From positions 806,001-870,000 of the forward strand of contig NZ_JAUCES010000005.1 in assembly GCF_030348825.1 (NCBI RefSeq): a stretch of DNA of 64,000 bases. The letters are read 5' to 3'. Positions 52,746 through 61,424 of the stretch are shown in pieces. How positions within the stretch are numbered: position 1 is the first letter of the stretch; the number at the start of each line of letters is the position of its first letter. The notes beneath the pieces are model-generated. The model made no database searches, was not told the origin of the DNA, and saw only the letters and a program-made list of their open reading frames with translations. The position numbers and the translations under genes are program-made. The DNA comes from Fictibacillus sp. b24 (GTDB lineage: Bacteria > Bacillota > Bacilli > Bacillales > Fictibacillaceae).

Positions 52746-54215
52746 ATGGATTATGGAGTAATTTTTTCAATTAGTCTTTATATGATTGGCATGGTGCTGA
52801 TCGGACTTTATGCGTATCGCAAGACCGACAACCTCACTGATTATATGCTTGGCGGAAGAAATCTTGGTCCGGCCGTTACCGCACTTAGTGCAGGTGCATC
52901 AGATATGAGTGGATGGCTGTTGATGGGTCTACCTGGTGCGATGTACGTGTCAGGTTTGAGTGCAGGATGGATTGTAATTGGCTTGTGTGCAGGTGCTTAT
53001 TTAAACTGGCTATTCGTCGCACCTCGACTCAGAACGTATACAGAAGTGTCGAACAATTCCATAACGATCCCCGATTATTTCGAAAATCGTTTTAAGGACA
53101 CATCTCGCATATTGCGAATTACATCTGCGTTAGTAATCGTAATCTTTTTTACCTTTTATTCGTCGTCAGGTATGGTAGCTGGCGGACAGCTTTTTGAAAC
53201 TGCATTTGGTCTTAACTACATGTGGGGAATTCTGCTTACAGCTGGAGTAGTTATTATTTATACATTATTCGGCGGTTTCTTAGCGGTAAGCTACACGGAT
53301 TTCGTACAAGGTGCGATCATGTTTGTAGCGTTGATCCTTGTACCACTCGTAGCGATTCTAAAAGTTGGAGGCTGGGATGCATCTTTTAACGAGATTGAAA
53401 GCATCAGCCCGACTCTGCTTGATGCATTCACAGGGACAAGCTTAATCGGCATCATCTCCTTGCTGGCATGGGGATTGGGTTACTTCGGCCAACCCCATAT
53501 CATTGTTCGTTTTATGGCGATCACGTCTGTAAAAGAAATGAAGAGCGCAAGACGAATCGGAATGGGTTGGATGATTTTCTCTATCGTTGGAGCGATGTTT
53601 ACAGGACTTGTGGGGATTGCTTATTTCAACCAAGCGGGTGCTCCTCTAGGGGAAGCAAAAGCTGAAACGGTTTTTATCTTGTTATCTGAAGTATTGTTCC
53701 ACCCGATCATTACCGGCTTCTTGTTAGCTGCTATATTAGCGGCTGTTATGAGTACGATTTCTTCTCAGTTGCTTGTAACATCAAGTGCGCTGACAGAAGA
53801 CTTTTATAAAGCATTCGTAAAACGCTCCGCTTCTGATAAGGAACTCGTGTTAGTAGGGCGTCTAGCTGTTTTGGCGGTTGCCGTGATCGCTTTTGTGATG
53901 GCACTTAACCCGAGTGAAACGATTTTGAATCTAGTAGGCTATGCATGGGCTGGATTTGGTGCAGCGTTCGGACCGGTCGTATTGCTGAGTCTGTATTGGA
54001 AACGCATGACAAAGTGGGCAGCGTTCGCTGGTATCGTAGTGGGAGCTGTAACAGTTATCGTTTGGGAGCTGATCCCGAGATTTGCAGATGTATATGAAAT
54101 CATCCCAGGTTTCATCGCATGTACACTAACCATTGTAGTGGTTAGCCTTATGACGAAAGCACCAAGCGCTGTCATTCAAGAAGAGTTTGAAGAAACGAAG
54201 CGTTTAGTAAGTTAA
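52746..54215 (+). CDS. putP: PutP-type sodium/proline symporter
   Basis: The product has 489 residues and about thirteen membrane segments of the SSS family. Signature regions are TDYMLGGRNLGPAVTALSAG and SDMSGWLLMGLPGA near the N-terminus, and GLGYFGQPHIIVRFMAI mid-protein, typical of PutP/OpuE. It imports proline with Na+ for catabolism or osmoprotection. ATG 52746 follows AGGAGGAAA; the longer frame from 52647 would translate the promoter and leader. No put catabolic genes are adjacent. A cre-like site suggests carbon control. Confidence 0.93.
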   Translation: MDYGVIFSISLYMIGMVLIGLYAYRKTDNLTDYMLGGRNLGPAVTALSAGASDMSGWLLMGLPGAMYVSGLSAGWIVIGLCAGAYLNWLFVAPRLRTYTEVSNNSITIPDYFENRFKDTSRILRITSALVIVIFFTFYSSSGMVAGGQLFETAFGLNYMWGILLTAGVVIIYTLFGGFLAVSYTDFVQGAIMFVALILVPLVAILKVGGWDASFNEIESISPTLLDAFTGTSLIGIISLLAWGLGYFGQPHIIVRFMAITSVKEMKSARRIGMGWMIFSIVGAMFTGLVGIAYFNQAGAPLGEAKAETVFILLSEVLFHPIITGFLLAAILAAVMSTISSQLLVTSSALTEDFYKAFVKRSASDKELVLVGRLAVLAVAVIAFVMALNPSETILNLVGYAWAGFGAAFGPVVLLSLYWKRMTKWAAFAGIVVGAVTVIVWELIPRFADVYEIIPGFIACTLTIVVVSLMTKAPSAVIQEEFEETKRLVS

Positions 54216-54223
54216 TAGAGTAA

Positions 54224-54260
54224 GGGGACTGGCCAATATATGCTCATATTGGTCAGTTTT
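54224..54260 (+). terminator. Terminator of putP
   Basis: ACTGGCCAATAT pairs with ATATTGGTCAGT around ATGCTC, followed by TTTTT. Confidence 0.95.
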
Positions 54261-54330
54261 TTGTTAGAGTAGGGGTTATCAGAGATAGCACCCTGTTTTT
54301 TTATAATGCCTAAATAGAGGAGGAATCAAC

Positions 54331-54771
54331 TTGAAGATTGGATACTCACTTCATGAGTCATTGCCTCAAGATGATATCTTAAAAGGAATATTTGATCTGC
54401 ATTATAAATTATTTGGGAATTCAAGCGATTTTCTTTCCAAAATGAAGTCTAAACCTCAGTTAACCATTGTAGTTGCACAGCATGATGATCTTGTAATCGG
54501 TTATAAAATTGGATATGAGCTAAATCAAAACAACTATTACAGCTGGTTAGGAGGAGTGGATTCTAATTATAGAGGATATGGAGTCGCATCAAAGTTAATG
54601 GATCTGCAGCATATGTATCTAAAGGAAAAGGGTTATTCTGCTGTGCAAACAAAAACGATGAACAAGTGGCGTGGCATGTTACTTTTAAATATTAAAAATG
54701 GTTTTGATGTGATTGAAACGTATACGAATAAAGAAGGTTTGCATAAAATAATTTTGCAAAAAAGACTGTGA
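54331..54771 (+). CDS. GNAT-family acetyltransferase
   Basis: The product has 146 residues with the loop NYRGYGVASKLMDLQH (about 83-98) and the following KTMNKWRGMLLLNIKNGF. TTG start behind AGAGGAGGAATC, 9 nt upstream. Substrate unknown. Its gene-end region carries no clear terminator. Confidence 0.82.
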   Translation: MKIGYSLHESLPQDDILKGIFDLHYKLFGNSSDFLSKMKSKPQLTIVVAQHDDLVIGYKIGYELNQNNYYSWLGGVDSNYRGYGVASKLMDLQHMYLKEKGYSAVQTKTMNKWRGMLLLNIKNGFDVIETYTNKEGLHKIILQKRL

Positions 54772-54843
54772 AATTAAACAATTGTTTAAGATCAGTAACT
54801 TTCTGCAGCGCCCGCATATGATTGTATAAGCGGGGTGAATGAT

Positions 54844-55127
54844 ATGGGTATAAAAGACAAAGTGAAGCAGTGGTTTTTAGGGCCGCTTTATACACAGGAG
54901 TCATTAATACCTGTTAAAAACAGGTAGGGTGTCCGGTCATCTTTACGATGAGGGACGGCTACGGTTTAATTCTTTTTGATAAAAAAGAGCAGCTCGGAAT
55001 TGTTTATGTAAAAGACGTCTTCGGGATGAACGAAGATTATAGAAGGTATTTTACAATGCCAGACTTGATCTCTTTTTTTAAGGATCATGTGGGTGAAGGA
55101 ATTTCTTTTTATGCGTGGAATAGTTAG
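54844..55127 (+). pseudogene. Small gene interrupted by a frameshift in an A run
   Basis: ATG 54844, behind GGGGTGAAT, opens a frame that stops at TAG after 27 codons (ends ESLIPVKNR). Reading resumes in another frame as VGCPVIFTMRDGYGLILFD and runs to TAG at 55125-55127 (YAWNS). One extra A in GTTAAAAACAGG would join them into a protein of about 94 residues, with the junction reading PVKKQVGCP. A terminator follows at 55141. Either a pseudogene, a slippage-dependent gene or a base-call error. Family not recognised. Confidence 0.65.
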
Positions 55128-55140
55128 ATTAGAATAAGAA

Positions 55141-55168
55141 AGGCATCCATTTTTAATGGGTGTTTTTT
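55141..55168 (+). terminator. Terminator after the frameshifted gene
   Basis: GCATCCAT pairs with ATGGGTGT (G-U pairs) around TTTTA, then TTTTT. Confidence 0.75.
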
Positions 55169-55197
55169 ATTTTCACATGTGGAAGTGGTGTATGTTT

Positions 55198-55713
55198 ATG
55201 GATTATTCTCTCACAATGGAAGAACTGGATGTACTAAGAAAAATCATAAAAACAGAGCTTCATGCCATTTATAGTCATACACTTAATTACAATCTTAAGG
55301 AAAACACGTATGAGATCTTTGAAACAGTGGTTTTGAGTATGGAAAAGGGATTTATTTTATTAAAAAGCCAGGAATGTGAAATCAACCATGATGAATATTA
55401 CCAAGTATCAATTGAGGAATCTATATCACCAGGCCAGCTCCCATATGACAAAACGGCTTTTAATTCAGGCATGTTTCAGGAACCCATTTCACATGTCTTG
55501 GTCTGGGAGAAGGTTGAGAGTGTTTCCTTATATCAACGTGCTTTAAAATTAAACCTTGAGGAGCATACATATACGGCTGGAATAAAGATAGAGTTTTCTA
55601 GCAAAAAATCACTTTTTTTTAAGCCATACTTTATTGGTTTTAGTTTTACTTTTGATCAGCAACTCATAGAAAAAGAAACTTCTCAATTAACGCTTTATAA
55701 GGTTATCAAATAA
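55198..55713 (+). CDS. Hypothetical soluble protein (171 aa)
   Basis: The product starts MDYSLTMEELDVLRKII and is rich in Glu, Lys and aromatic residues, with no membrane segment, Cys motif or familiar domain. The alternating pattern of the C-terminal half (HTYTAGIKIEFSSKKSLFF) suggests a beta sandwich or sheet. An RBS-like GGAAGTGG is weak, and ATG 55192 is also possible. It lies 24 nt before the SRPBCC gene and may be cotranscribed with it. Confidence 0.68.
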   Translation: MDYSLTMEELDVLRKIIKTELHAIYSHTLNYNLKENTYEIFETVVLSMEKGFILLKSQECEINHDEYYQVSIEESISPGQLPYDKTAFNSGMFQEPISHVLVWEKVESVSLYQRALKLNLEEHTYTAGIKIEFSSKKSLFFKPYFIGFSFTFDQQLIEKETSQLTLYKVIK

Positions 55714-55736
55714 AATTTTATGAAAGAGAGCTTTTT

Positions 55737-56204
55737 ATGCCCATTATCGAACATCATGAATTCATAAAAGCTTCACCAGAACTGTGTTTCGACCTCGCTC
55801 GAAACGTTGATGTACATACACAGACGACTTCACATACGAAAGAAAGAGCGGTGGGCGGTGTAACGACAGGTCTAATGGAAAAAGGAGATTCTGTTACATG
55901 GGAGGCTGTGCATCTTGGTGTGAAACAAAGACTTACAGCAAAGATCATCGAGATGGATCGTCCACATATGTTCGTAGACGTGATGGTAAAAGGCGCTTTT
56001 CACTCATTCGTTCATACGCACACCTTTGAACAGAAAGAGGACGGAACGGTGATGGTGGACCATTTCCACTACACGTCACCGTTTGGAGTGATTGGCAGAT
56101 TAGCAGATAGGCACTTTTTAGAAAAATACATGACGAAATTTTTAGTGAGACGAGCTAAAGTATTAAAAGAGATAGCAGAAAACGAGGATAAATACATAAC
56201 GTGA
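55737..56204 (+). CDS. SRPBCC-superfamily ligand-binding protein
   Basis: The product has 155 residues with a START/Bet v1-like fold: an IEHHEFIKASPELCFDLARN start, repeated beta strands (FVDVMVKGAFHSFVHTHTF; VDHFHYTSPFG) and a long C-terminal helix (KYMTKFLVRRAKVLKEIAEN). Members bind hydrophobic ligands or act as cyclases and dehydratases. No partner indicates a ligand. RBS AAAGAGAG. Confidence 0.82.
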   Translation: MPIIEHHEFIKASPELCFDLARNVDVHTQTTSHTKERAVGGVTTGLMEKGDSVTWEAVHLGVKQRLTAKIIEMDRPHMFVDVMVKGAFHSFVHTHTFEQKEDGTVMVDHFHYTSPFGVIGRLADRHFLEKYMTKFLVRRAKVLKEIAENEDKYIT

Positions 56205-56221
56205 GGAAGAAGTGATAAACG

Positions 56222-56764
56222 ATGAAGATTGGACTGGTACGTCATTTTAAGGTAACTCGAGGCTACCCGACTGAAAAATGGATCACCCCGTCTGAATTTG
56301 ATCAATGGATGAAAGAATATGAAGCGTCAGATGTGGAAGAAACGGATGTGGATCTCGGCGGAATCACTTGGCAAAAATGCTATTCTAGCACTGTAAGGCG
56401 AGCAGAATTTACTGCAGAAAAAATATATGGTGGCGAGTTAATCAAAACAGATGAGCTTCGTGAAATTCCAGTGTATCCATTTTTTAAACGAGATATTAAG
56501 ATTCCAATGATTCTTTATCCACTATGTATTCGAACAGCTTGGTTTTTTAACCACAAATCACAGCTCGAGCGCAGAACAGATGTGGAGAAACGAATTGCCA
56601 ATATAGTTGACCGCATATTAGAGGAAAGCGATGAAAATGCGTTGGTGGTCAGTCATGGTGGACTTATGATGTTTATGAGAAAAGAACTGATCCGAAGAGG
56701 ATTCAAAGGACCGAAGTTAGGTCGGCCGGAGAATGCGAAGCTATATTTGTTTGAGAAGATTTAG
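56222..56764 (+). CDS. Histidine phosphatase-superfamily protein
   Basis: The product has 180 residues. The N-terminal phosphohistidine motif is shortened to LVRHFKV (RHG is RHF here), R62-like CYSSTVRRAEFTAEKI supplies the next conserved Arg, and VVSHGGLMMFMRKEL supplies the second catalytic His. It resembles phosphoglycerate-mutase-like phosphatases. The missing Gly after RH is tolerated in several members. RBS GAGGAAG 12 nt upstream. Substrate unknown. Confidence 0.82.
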   Translation: MKIGLVRHFKVTRGYPTEKWITPSEFDQWMKEYEASDVEETDVDLGGITWQKCYSSTVRRAEFTAEKIYGGELIKTDELREIPVYPFFKRDIKIPMILYPLCIRTAWFFNHKSQLERRTDVEKRIANIVDRILEESDENALVVSHGGLMMFMRKELIRRGFKGPKLGRPENAKLYLFEKI

Positions 56765-56808
56765 CGCAGCCCTGTCAAGGTGTGTCGAAAATCGTTTAAC
56801 CATTTTAT

Positions 56809-56872
56809 CCGTGAATATATTTGGAATTACCGTGAATAAAAAAATCGATTACCGTGAAATTCTTAAATTTCA
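56809..56872. repeat. 21-nt phased repeat, array C
   Basis: CCGTGAA occurs at 56809, 56830 and 56852, spaced 21 and 22 nt. It lies in the convergent gap between the histidine phosphatase and TlpA-fusion genes, just after the phosphatase stop. Confidence 0.7.
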
Positions 56873-56891
56873 CTTGCAAACACAAACGGAA

Positions 56892-56936
56892 AGCTGGCTC
56901 ATTCACCTATCAAACAGGTGAGGAGCCAGCATTTTG
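56892..56936. terminator. Shared hairpin between convergent genes
   Basis: GCTGGCTC pairs with GAGCCAGC, with an inner CACCT/AGGTG stem. The tail ATTTTGT is weak but the stem is strong. Confidence 0.8.
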
Positions 56937-56983
56937 TACTTCTTTAATAAATGTTCAGCAAAAATTCCATTTTAATTGCTGTT

Positions 56984-58003
56984 TTATTGAGCGGTTTGAT
57001 AAAAATCTTTCATCATCTCGTAACTCATAGGTCCGATATGCTTTTGTTTGATGATTCCATTTTTATCGATAATAAAAGTCGTCGGAATGGTGACCGTTTT
57101 GTACGTATTTCCTACTTTCCCATCTGGATCTAATAAAACAGGAAAGTTCAGCTTATACTCTTCTGCAAATTTTTTCACTTCTTTTTCAGAATCGCTGTCT
57201 GTTAAGTTTACCGCTAGTACTTCAACGTTTTTCGATGAATGATCTTTATAAAATCGAACCATTTCTGGCATTTCTGCACGGCACGGCGGACACCATGTTG
57301 CCCAGAGGTTAACAAACACGACTTTTCCCTTTAAGTCAGAAAGCTTCACCTTATCTCCTTCGATTGTTGTTAATTCGAAATCAGGGGCAGAGTTTCCATT
57401 TTTAATGCCAGACGCAGCCGTTGAAATAGCTTCCTCTTTCTTACCTCCAAGCGGGGTATTGGTAAGGACAGAAAAAAAGAGTGCGGTAACAAGCATGGAT
57501 AGCACGGTTTTTCTTAACTCAAAAGAACCTGCTGTATATAAGTAGATGGAGAGGATTGCGAAAAACAGTGAGATTAATCCATCTGCTAAAAGTTTTGAAG
57601 ATGCAAAATGCGCTCCGTAATAAAACGAAAAGAAGAGTGTGAGGGCCAATATTCCCGTGTAAAATACTCGGCTTCTATCGAGCTCTTGTTTTCCAGATGT
57701 CCATAATAGATAGACAACAGCAACAATAATACCGAGAACAAGCCCCGTTTCTCCTCCGTTAAAATACAAAATATTAAGCGGTTGTTTAACAATGAGAAGG
57801 GGATGGAGCACCGCATAGCTGATCTTCCATACCAACCAGTACAGGACGACAGCGTTGCTTAACACGTCCAAAAGCTGTTTTTTATCCGTTTCTTTTCTAA
57901 GTTTCAGACTAATAATTCCGTAAGCGATTAAAGCTGAGCCTAAAATCGCAAGCCACACCATTTTTACCGGAAAAGATCCGATTGATAAGTAATTTTCCAT
58001 CAT
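56984..58003 (-). CDS. Membrane-anchored TlpA-like thiol-disulfide oxidoreductase fusion
   Basis: The product has 340 residues. The first half (about 1-180) has about seven hydrophobic segments; the second is a TlpA/ResA thioredoxin fold with WATWCPPC (C238 and C241), a PTTFIIDKNG cis-proline loop and FELTTIEGDKVKLSDLKGK. The redox domain should face outside, as in ResA, reducing disulfides of cytochrome c or other exported proteins. The polytopic N-terminal domain is larger than the single anchor of ResA/StoA. ATG 58003 behind GGGCGGGTGTG. Confidence 0.84.
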   Translation of the reverse strand: MMENYLSIGSFPVKMVWLAILGSALIAYGIISLKLRKETDKKQLLDVLSNAVVLYWLVWKISYAVLHPLLIVKQPLNILYFNGGETGLVLGIIVAVVYLLWTSGKQELDRSRVFYTGILALTLFFSFYYGAHFASSKLLADGLISLFFAILSIYLYTAGSFELRKTVLSMLVTALFFSVLTNTPLGGKKEEAISTAASGIKNGNSAPDFELTTIEGDKVKLSDLKGKVVFVNLWATWCPPCRAEMPEMVRFYKDHSSKNVEVLAVNLTDSDSEKEVKKFAEEYKLNFPVLLDPDGKVGNTYKTVTIPTTFIIDKNGIIKQKHIGPMSYEMMKDFYQTAQ

Positions 58004-58198
58004 CACACCCGCCCTAAACTTGTCCTTTACTCTAAACTGTATCAAATTTTTATGCTTTTTATGCCTATTTTTGCTTGAATTAAACAATGGGATTTAATAG
58101 TATCCATATGGAAAAATCGGATTGAGGTGTCAGTTCAAGGCGTACAGCTAATCCCGATGTATGAGTGAAATGTACAACTTTAGATTAGTAAAAATTAA

Positions 58199-58262
58199 TT
58201 CCACGTTAAGTAATCATATATCCACGATAATTCCAATAATTCCACGTTAGCGAACTTTTTAA
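58199..58262. repeat. 21-nt phased repeat, array B
   Basis: TTCCACG/ATCCACG: the CCACG core starts at 58201, 58222 and 58242 (spacing 21 and 20). The array lies between the TlpA-fusion and Ca2+/H+ exchanger genes, both minus strand. The motif is the same as in array A (ATCCACG). Confidence 0.7.
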
Positions 58263-58271
58263 ATTTTCGAC

Positions 58272-58308
58272 AAAAAAAACAGTGAAGGACGAATCATCCT
58301 TCACCGCA
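58272..58308 (-). terminator. Terminator of the Ca2+/H+ exchanger gene
   Basis: On the minus strand GTGAAGGA pairs with TCCTTCAC around a short loop, followed by eight T residues. Confidence 0.92.
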
Positions 58309-58322
58309 TACCTCCATAACTC

Positions 58323-59378
58323 CTATAGAAGATAAAACCCAACACCCATGATCAGATAGGCGGCTAGCAATGTAAGTCCTTCAAACCAGTTTGTGTCCCC
58401 GTCGCTAGTTAAGGAGATCGTAAGGAAAACGGCTAACACCATCGCAACAAGTTCAGGCAATGTAAATACGAGTGCCATTGATTTTTCGAAAAACAGAGAA
58501 ATCAGTACAAGAAGTGGTGCGACAAACATCGCGATTTGGAGCGTTGAACCGATTGCGATCTCTACCGCAACATTCATCTTATTCTTGTAAGCCATGATGA
58601 TCGCTGAAGCGTGCTCTGCGGCATTTCCGACGATCGCAACAATGATTACCCCAATAAACACTTCACTCCAACCTAATGTTTCACCAACCTCTTCAAATGT
58701 ATGAACGAGCTTTTCAGAAACATAAGCAACCGCAACAGTAGAAAGAGCAAGGATAATCAAAGCCTTCCATTTGCTCCATTCGGCCGTTTCACCTGAATGT
58801 GCATCGTCATGCTCTGACTGGTACACACCGCGGTGGGTAACGAGCTTAAACAACAGAGCTGCGATATAAAGAATAATCATGATTACAGCGACCCAAACAC
58901 TTAATGTAAGTGAATCGGCATCGTTCAGTTTATAAGAAAAGACCTCAGGGAAAACAAAAGCGACTACAACAGCGAAAATGAGCAATCCAGCGTTATGGCG
59001 GGCATCATAGACGTTGAACTTTTGCTGCTTGAACTTTAATCCTCCTATAAAAAAGGACAATCCGCCGACTAGTAAAAGATTACCGAGTACAGAACCCGTC
59101 AATGACGCTAATACTACACTTATGAGACCAGCTTTTAAGGCAAAAATAGAAATGATAAGTTCGACAGCATTTCCGAAAGTGGCATTCAGCAGTCCTCCGA
59201 TTCGAGGCCCTGCAACAATGGCCAAACTTTCAGTGGCACGGCCCATGTAACCAGCAAGGGCAACGATCGTCGCACAATAGATAACAAAAAGTATGACAGC
59301 TGGCCAATGCAGCATACTTCCGATAACAGAAAGCGGTACACCAATAATAATGGCAATAAAAAAGATGCGATTAAACAA
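58323..59378 (-). CDS. chaA: Ca2+/H+ exchanger of the CaCA/CAX family (ChaA-like)
   Basis: The product has 351 residues and about eleven membrane segments in two inverted repeats. Each repeat carries the ion-binding motif: NATFGNAVELIISIFALK (about 64-81) and IVGNAAEHASAIIMAYKNKM (about 231-250). It exports Ca2+ in exchange for protons, like B. subtilis ChaA/YfkE. Start TTG 59378 with AAAGGA upstream at rather long spacing. A good terminator follows. The divergent neighbour is hisZ. Confidence 0.91.
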   Translation of the reverse strand: MFNRIFFIAIIIGVPLSVIGSMLHWPAVILFVIYCATIVALAGYMGRATESLAIVAGPRIGGLLNATFGNAVELIISIFALKAGLISVVLASLTGSVLGNLLLVGGLSFFIGGLKFKQQKFNVYDARHNAGLLIFAVVVAFVFPEVFSYKLNDADSLTLSVWVAVIMIILYIAALLFKLVTHRGVYQSEHDDAHSGETAEWSKWKALIILALSTVAVAYVSEKLVHTFEEVGETLGWSEVFIGVIIVAIVGNAAEHASAIIMAYKNKMNVAVEIAIGSTLQIAMFVAPLLVLISLFFEKSMALVFTLPELVAMVLAVFLTISLTSDGDTNWFEGLTLLAAYLIMGVGFYLL

Positions 59379-59481
59379 GACGCATTCCGTCCTTTCGTAT
59401 GTAGGAATTTATTTTACATACTATTCCCTGAAATCCATTTTCTTAACTCCTGAAAAGAAACAGAAAATTCGTGTGAATTGG

Positions 59482-59510
59482 TTGACAGTTTTCAATAGGA
59501 AGTGTAGACT
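59482..59510 (+). promoter_or_regulatory. Sigma-A promoter of the his operon
   Basis: TTGACA (59482-59487) and TAGACT (59505-59510) are exactly 17 nt apart. The leader to the hisZ ATG is about 80 nt. I see no T-box or attenuator hairpin in it. Confidence 0.8.
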
Positions 59511-59598
59511 TACAACTAAATCTTTATCATGGTAGTACATTAGCAGACTAAAGTATTTGTAGCTTATTATTCACTTCACATATAAAGGATGAAGGAAC

Positions 59599-60783
59599 AT
59601 GTCAAAACCGTTTGTATTTGAAAAGCCGGCAGGAATGCGCGATACGCTGCCTGCGTTTTATCAAAAAAATGAAGACATTAAAAATACAATAAAAACTGAG
59701 ATGGAGTCATGGGGCTATCAGTTCATTCAGACTCCTACACTTGAATATCACGATACCGTTGGTGAGGCTTCTGCTATTTTAGATCAGCAGCTTTTTAAAC
59801 TGCTCGATATGGAAGGAAAAACGTTAGTACTCCGCCCAGACATGACCGCTCCGATTGCGAGGGTCGTATCATCGAGCATGAAACATGTTGCATACCCGCT
59901 TCGTCTAGCTTATAGTTCTCCTGTTTTCCGTGCTCAGCAACGTGAAGGCGGAAGGCCAGCTGAGTTCGAACAAGTAGGGATTGAATTGATCGGTGAAGGA
60001 ACCGCAAGTGCGGAAGCAGAAACGCTCGCCCTGATGACAGAGGTAATCCGAAAGAGCGGCATCTCATCATTCACTGTAGCTGTTGGTCATATTGGCTTCG
60101 TTCAAGAGCTCCTCGCCGATATTTTAGGAAATGACAGCCGAGCAGGTGAACTGCTTCGTTATCTGAACGAAAAAAATTATGTAGGTTACACGTCACATGT
60201 GAAGCAGCTGCCACTTTCATCTATAGACACACAGCGTTTGTTAAAACTCTTGGACTTAAGAGGCGGTGTTGAAGTTCTGGATGAAGCGTTGGTTCTAAAT
60301 CCGAACTCGAAAGGACAGCAAACACTCCAAGAGTTAAAGACGTTGTACAGCCTACTTGAAGAGTATGATGCGGCACAGCATATTGTTTTTGATTTTACGT
60401 TGTTCAGTCACATGAGCTATTACACAGGAATTGTGTTTGAAGGATACGCAGCAGGCATCGGTGCGCCAATTGCCAGCGGAGGCCGTTATGATGATCTGCT
60501 CAGCCGCTTTGATCGCAAAGCACCAGCGATTGGTTTTGCGATCCGCATGGACTATTTTGTAGAAGCGTTAGGAACTAAAGGTGACAATAAAAGCCGACAG
60601 TGTATTTTATATACAGGGAAGCGTAGAGAAGAAGCGCTGCAAATGGCAAAATCCAAACGAGCAGAAGGAGCACTTGTTGTGATGCAAGATCTGGCTGGGG
60701 TAAAAAACGTGGATGAATTCAGCAAGCGTTTCGATGACGTTCATTATCTAATCGGAAGTCAGCAAGGAGAGGACTTTTCATGA
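59599..60783 (+). CDS. hisZ: HisZ, ATP phosphoribosyltransferase regulatory subunit
   Basis: The product has 394 residues, a HisRS-like catalytic-core paralogue without the anticodon-binding function. Retained class II features include [14 protein letters not shown] (motif 2-like), [22 protein letters not shown] and [11 protein letters not shown]. HisZ joins short-form HisG to make the active and histidine-inhibited octamer. First gene of the operon; its stop overlaps hisG by 4 nt (ATGA). RBS AAGGATGAAGG. Confidence 0.97.
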   Translation: MSKPFVFEKPAGMRDTLPAFYQKNEDIKNTIKTEMESWGYQFIQTPTLEYHDTVGEASAILDQQLFKLLDMEGKTLVLRPDMTAPIARVVSSSMKHVAYPLRLAYSSPVFRAQQREGGRPAEFEQVGIELIGEGTASAEAETLALMTEVIRKSGISSFTVAVGHIGFVQELLADILGNDSRAGELLRYLNEKNYVGYTSHVKQLPLSSIDTQRLLKLLDLRGGVEVLDEALVLNPNSKGQQTLQELKTLYSLLEEYDAAQHIVFDFTLFSHMSYYTGIVFEGYAAGIGAPIASGGRYDDLLSRFDRKAPAIGFAIRMDYFVEALGTKGDNKSRQCILYTGKRREEALQMAKSKRAEGALVVMQDLAGVKNVDEFSKRFDDVHYLIGSQQGEDFS

Positions 60784-61424
60784 GTACGGTTTTAACGATG
60801 GCAATGCCTAAAGGAAGAATTTTTGAGGAAGCTGTGGAACTTCTAAGACAAGCTGGTTATCCGCTGCCTCCTGAATTTGATGAATCCAGAAAATTGATCA
60901 TTGATGCACCTGAAGCAGGACTTCGATTTATTTTAGCAAAACCGATGGACGTCCCTACCTATGTGGAACATGGGGTAGCGGATATCGGGATCGCTGGCAA
61001 GGACGTTATGCTTGAAGAAGAGCGTGACGTGTATGAAGTACTGGACCTTAAAATTTCTGAATGCTATTTGGCTGTCGCAGGACTGCCAGGCGGGAATGAT
61101 CAGCGAGTAGCACCAAAAATTGCTTCTAAGTATCCGAATGTTGCTTCTCATTATTTTAGAGAACAAGGACAGCAGGTCGAAGTGATCAAATTGAACGGAT
61201 CGATCGAGCTTGCACCGTTAATCGGACTGGCAGATCGTATTGTTGATATTGTTTCAACAGGCAGGACGCTAAAAGAAAATGGACTCGTTGAACTTGAAAA
61301 AATTGCAGACATCACTTCACGTTTAATTGTAAATCCTGCAAGCTACAGACTTCATGCAGCAAAAATCAACGATCTCGTGGAACGGATGCGCACACTCGTT
61401 GAAAGCAAGGAGGGTATTCAATGA
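60780..61424 (+). CDS. hisG: HisG, ATP phosphoribosyltransferase (short form)
   Basis: The product has 214 residues, lacking the C-terminal regulatory ACT-like domain, as expected when HisZ is present. It shows [16 protein letters not shown] at the start and [14 protein letters not shown], the PRPP-binding P-loop, near residues 159-172. It catalyses the first step of histidine synthesis. It overlaps hisZ and hisD by 4 nt each. Feedback inhibition probably acts through HisZ. Confidence 0.98.
   Translation: MSTVLTMAMPKGRIFEEAVELLRQAGYPLPPEFDESRKLIIDAPEAGLRFILAKPMDVPTYVEHGVADIGIAGKDVMLEEERDVYEVLDLKISECYLAVAGLPGGNDQRVAPKIASKYPNVASHYFREQGQQVEVIKLNGSIELAPLIGLADRIVDIVSTGRTLKENGLVELEKIADITSRLIVNPASYRLHAAKINDLVERMRTLVESKEGIQ

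Noticed and set aside
59511-59598. T-box or histidine attenuator in the his leader
   Set aside because: The leader of about 80 nt is too short and lacks a T-box sequence, His codon run or terminator hairpin.
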